Assembly (NCBI GenBank): GCA_965178525.1
Contig: CBCXVS010000185.1
Span: 1 to 15,855, forward strand
Length of the DNA stretch: 15,855 nucleotides
Source: CBCXVS01 sp965178525
GTDB lineage: Bacteria > Tectomicrobia > Entotheonellia > Entotheonellales > Entotheonellaceae
Direction: 5' to 3'
In this document: piece by piece, positions 13,601 to 15,855 of the stretch
Layout: each line of letters begins with the position of its first letter
Position numbering within the stretch: the stretch's first letter is position 1
Notes under the pieces: model-generated
Databases searched by the model: none
Seen by the model: only the letters and a program-made list of their open reading frames with translations
Told to the model about the DNA's origin: nothing
Translations under genes and position numbers: made by a program

Positions 13601-14695
13601 CTACGACTCACGCGCACTAAACCGCATTTCCACTTCGAGCGAGTTGCCAGAATAATCCAAGGGGAGGTTGGGCAAAGGGCTGGACCGCTTAATCGCCCGG
13701 ATCAGAGACGCATCAAACAGCGCATTGCCCGATGGTTGCAGCAGAGCGAGTTGCTCCACATGCCCATCACGCATGACCCGAAAAAGCGCCGTGGCCTGCA
13801 ACGTGTGGGTCTGTTGCGGTGGCAGTGGCAGGATCCAGGCCTCAATAATCTTGGCGCGCACCCGCTCTTGATACGCCGCCAGGCGCACCCGCGACAGTCC
13901 TGCTGCCGCCCCCGTTGTGGCGTTTTGGGCGACTTGTTGGCGGAGCGCCGCGACGCGGGCTGCCGCAACGTGCGCTTGATGCTGTGCCGCCTCGTCGGGG
14001 CGGCCTGCTACTTCCCGCTGAGCTTGACGCTTGCGCAGCTTGCGAATCGCGGTTTGCGCTTCTTTTGACATGGCTGCCGTTGGTTTTTTGGCCACTTGCT
14101 TGGGGGGTGCAGAACGCGGTTTTTTGGCCGCCGGAGATTTTGGCGCCTTTGCAGGCGTTGCGGCCTTGTTTAGCCTGGGCTTGACCACGGCGGGCGCCTT
14201 TTTAGCCGCCGGAGGTTTTGGCGCCTTTGCAGACGTTGTGGCCTTTTTTGGCTTGGGCTTGACCACGGCGGGCGCCTTCTTGGCCACTGGCGCTATTTTA
14301 GGTGTCGGCGGCGGCGCAACCTTAGGCGCCTCTTTTGGCGCCGCAGCAGGCTCGGCAACGGCAACCTTAGGCGTTTTGGGAGGGACAGGAACCGGCTTAG
14401 GCGCCGGCGCTTCAGGGGCCGGCTCGGGTTGCAGCGGCGCAAGCGGCGCAAGCGGCGGCGGGGATGCTGGCGCCGGTCTGAGCGTGTCTGATGACGGTTT
14501 ACGCAAGGATAGCGGTGCATCGATCAAGGACACCGTATACGATGCCAGCTTATCTAAATTCGGTGTCCCCCACAGCCAGGCGCCACTAATGACGCCGAAA
14601 ATGGCGATGCCATGGAACAAAACGGACACCACGAGCGATGTGGCACGCGGCGCTCTCCCCCTGGTCCCAAACTGTCGTTCCTTGCGACGTTTCAT
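13601..14695 (-). CDS. tolA: TolA, energy-transducing envelope protein
   Basis: 364 residues. A short basic N-terminus precedes one membrane helix at about 19-43 with the SxxxH pattern (S24, H28) used to contact TolQR/ExbBD-type motors. A long Ala/Lys/Pro-rich periplasmic domain follows (about 70-270), including two 26-residue repeats. The C-terminal TolA/TonB domain starts at about 275: RLAAYQERVRAKIIEAWILP, then ATALFRVMRDGHVEQLALLQ, then SGNALFDASLIRAIKRSSPL. It transmits the proton-motive force to TolB/Pal. Its ATG overlaps the tolR stop as ATGA (14692-14695), indicating translational coupling. The next Tol gene, tolB, is not adjacent but lies beyond the TAXI and ATPase-TolB genes. The Pro-rich middle is less helical than in enterobacterial TolA. 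Confidence 0.93.
   Translation of the reverse strand: MKRRKERQFGTRGRAPRATSLVVSVLFHGIAIFGVISGAWLWGTPNLDKLASYTVSLIDAPLSLRKPSSDTLRPAPASPPPLAPLAPLQPEPAPEAPAPKPVPVPPKTPKVAVAEPAAAPKEAPKVAPPPTPKIAPVAKKAPAVVKPKPKKATTSAKAPKPPAAKKAPAVVKPRLNKAATPAKAPKSPAAKKPRSAPPKQVAKKPTAAMSKEAQTAIRKLRKRQAQREVAGRPDEAAQHQAHVAAARVAALRQQVAQNATTGAAAGLSRVRLAAYQERVRAKIIEAWILPLPPQQTHTLQATALFRVMRDGHVEQLALLQPSGNALFDASLIRAIKRSSPLPNLPLDYSGNSLEVEMRFSARES
14127..14282 (-). repeat. Two 78-bp direct repeats inside tolA
   Basis: Copies at 14127-14204 and 14205-14282, in frame (26 codons each) and nearly identical. They encode the KKAPAVVKP...KAPK.PAA segments of the periplasmic stalk and lengthen TolA's spacer domain. Confidence 0.75.
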
Positions 14696-15105
14696 GGCAC
14701 TATGATCTCAGGTTGCGTAATCATACCAAGCTGCACGATACCTGCCTGTTTCACTGCATCCATCACCTGCACTACAGCGCCATAGGGCACGGCAGCATCA
14801 GCACGCAGCAAAAGGCGCTGTTGGGAACGGTTCTTGGCAAGGCCTGCGAGCTTCGGCTGCAGCGCTTCCAGCGTGTACGCCGTCTGGTTCAGGTAGATCA
14901 CCCCTTCCGGGTTCACTGTCAGAATGAGCGCCTCGTCTTGCGGAGGTTGGGGCGTGCCGGTGGCGACCGGCAGATTGACCGCCAGTCCTTGTTGTAACAT
15001 CGGGGCCGTGATCATAAAGATAATCAACAACACGAGCATGACATCGACTAACGGCGTGACATTGATGTCAGACAACGTCGTGCGTTGTCGTTTCCCGGAG
15101 ACCAT
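14692..15105 (-). CDS. tolR: TolR, biopolymer transport protein of the ExbD/TolR family
   Basis: 137 residues, normal length. The N-terminal cytoplasmic stretch MVSGKRQRTTLSDINVTPLV leads into one membrane helix with the essential aspartate (VD21VMLVLLIIFMIT) of the proton channel. The periplasmic domain (about 45-137) has the usual pattern ILTVNPEGVIYLNQ, LLLRADAAVPYGAVVQVMDA and a hydrophobic end. With TolQ it forms the PMF-driven motor that energises TolA. It is 93 bp downstream of tolQ, with a ribosome site GAGAG before ATG 15105, and overlaps tolA by 4 bp. Confidence 0.95.
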   Translation of the reverse strand: MVSGKRQRTTLSDINVTPLVDVMLVLLIIFMITAPMLQQGLAVNLPVATGTPQPPQDEALILTVNPEGVIYLNQTAYTLEALQPKLAGLAKNRSQQRLLLRADAAVPYGAVVQVMDAVKQAGIVQLGMITQPEIIVP

Positions 15106-15198
15106 ACGCTCTCATGTTCCTATGAAAAAAGGACTGAGGACTGAGTAAAAGACATTTTTCATCATTTCCGGGCGCCGACCGCCGCGGCATGACGGCGC

Positions 15199-15855
15199 CT
15201 ATGAACGATGCACCGTGGCCCGGCCGCCCGGTCGCTGTACATCCTGAATGAGATAGCTCTCAAACAGTAAGGTAATCTCTTCGGTAAAACTATCCAGTTC
15301 CGCCTCCAGCCGCCGTAAGCGATTCAAATAGTGATTGTACGCAATGAGCGCGGGAATCGCGACTGCGAGTCCGGCGGCGGTTGCCACCAGAGCTTCAGAG
15401 ATGCCTGGCCCGACGACAGCCAGGGTGGCGCCGCCCCGCTGCCCAATGGCATGAAACGATTGCATAATGCCCCACACTGTCCCGAGCAAACCGACAAACG
15501 GCGCGGCCCCCGCCGTCGTCGCCAGGAATGACAACCCGCGCTCGATACGTTGCAGTTCTTCACTCTGCACTTGTTGCGCCAGGTGACGGATGTGATCGTG
15601 GATCATGGCTAACGCTTCAGGGCCGACATGGTCGAGCATCATCCGGTGCCGCTCGCTCAAGGCATCGAGCTGCTGGTGCACCGCGTGAAACACACTGGCG
15701 AGAGGCGAATCCGGTAAGCGCCGCGCCGCCAGCGCCACGAAGGACAGCTCATGGTCCGTATCAAGCGTCTCCAGAAAGGCCATGTTTTGTTTGCGCACGC
15801 GGCGAAACTGGGAGGCTTTGCCCAGGATGATACTCCAACAGATGACCGACGCCAG
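15199..15855 (-). CDS. tolQ: TolQ, MotA/TolQ/ExbB proton channel protein (5' end outside window)
   Basis: The frame is open to the window edge, giving about 218 residues. The missing part should be only the first part of the N-terminal membrane region, because LASVICWSIILGKASQFRRV at the edge is the end of the first helix and the start of the cytoplasmic loop. The signature region GAAPFVGLLGTVWGIMQSFH and the third helix VATAAGLAVAIPALIAYN hold the conserved channel threonines and the ExbB/TolQ pattern. It forms the pentameric channel around the TolR dimer in the inner membrane. First visible gene of the tolQRA segment. Confidence 0.95.
   Translation of the reverse strand: MASVICWSIILGKASQFRRVRKQNMAFLETLDTDHELSFVALAARRLPDSPLASVFHAVHQQLDALSERHRMMLDHVGPEALAMIHDHIRHLAQQVQSEELQRIERGLSFLATTAGAAPFVGLLGTVWGIMQSFHAIGQRGGATLAVVGPGISEALVATAAGLAVAIPALIAYNHYLNRLRRLEAELDSFTEEITLLFESYLIQDVQRPGGRATVHRS

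Noticed and set aside
14031..14705. 224-codon Gly/Ala-rich plus-strand frame
   Set aside because: Exact antisense of tolA; its composition follows from the Ala/Lys/Pro codons on the other strand.
15130..15143. GGACTGA repeated twice between tolQ and tolR
   Set aside because: A two-copy heptamer is too short to separate from chance, and no function is suggested.

Overview
The window is a piece of a GC-rich Gram-negative chromosome. It comes from a draft assembly: bases 10948-11940 are N. The Gram-negative assignment rests on a complete set of Tol-Pal envelope genes (tolQ, tolR, tolA, tolB, pal, cpoB), two lipoproteins with clear lipoboxes, and a TAXI-type periplasmic binding protein. The style of the genes (VOC, cyclase and flavin amine oxidase genes, GC-rich palindromic repeats, an IS4-like element) suggests an uncultured lineage such as Tectomicrobia/Entotheonella or a deltaproteobacterium-like group. 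That taxonomic guess is weak and rests on general impression only.

Layout. (1) 1-2090: the 3' end of an MFS exporter gene (+) converges on a flavin amine oxidase gene (-), with the stop codons overlapping. (2) 2091-2795: non-coding, with inverted repeats and a GC-rich palindromic repeat. (3) 2796-4529: a two-domain glyoxalase/VOC gene (+) whose reading frame is broken by one extra T near its start, a kynurenine-formamidase-like cyclase (-), and a small stand-alone HTH gene (+) divergent from it. (4) 4723-7776: cpoB, pal and tolB on the minus strand. Four perfect 20-bp tandem repeats lie between tolB and pal. (5) 7777-8717: a long, structured, partly very AT-rich divergent intergenic region. 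(6) 8718-12479: a plus-strand gene for an unusual protein, an ExeA/GspA-type AAA ATPase joined through a membrane segment and a Pro/Ala linker to a TolB-type beta-propeller. It is split by an IS4-like element (10522-12013) with 19-bp terminal inverted repeats and an 11-bp target duplication. (7) 12520-13548: a TAXI-family solute-binding protein, 40 bp downstream on the same strand. (8) 13601-15855: tolA, tolR and tolQ on the minus strand, with tolQ running off the window edge.

How it fits together. In many Gram-negative bacteria the Tol-Pal genes form one block (tolQRA-tolB-pal-cpoB). Here a roughly 5.8-kb region carrying the ATPase-TolB gene and the TAXI gene sits in opposite orientation between tolA and tolB. 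Joining the sequence at the 11-bp duplication restores one open frame of 752 codons, whose C-terminal half aligns with the neighbouring TolB propeller through its last residues. The restored protein would put a cytoplasmic ATPase and a periplasmic TolB-like, potentially Pal-binding propeller on one inner-membrane polypeptide, without TolB's N-terminal TolA-binding part. It is the most novel candidate here: a possible ATP-driven branch of the PMF-driven Tol-Pal machine, now disrupted by an insertion sequence in this genome or in part of the sampled population.
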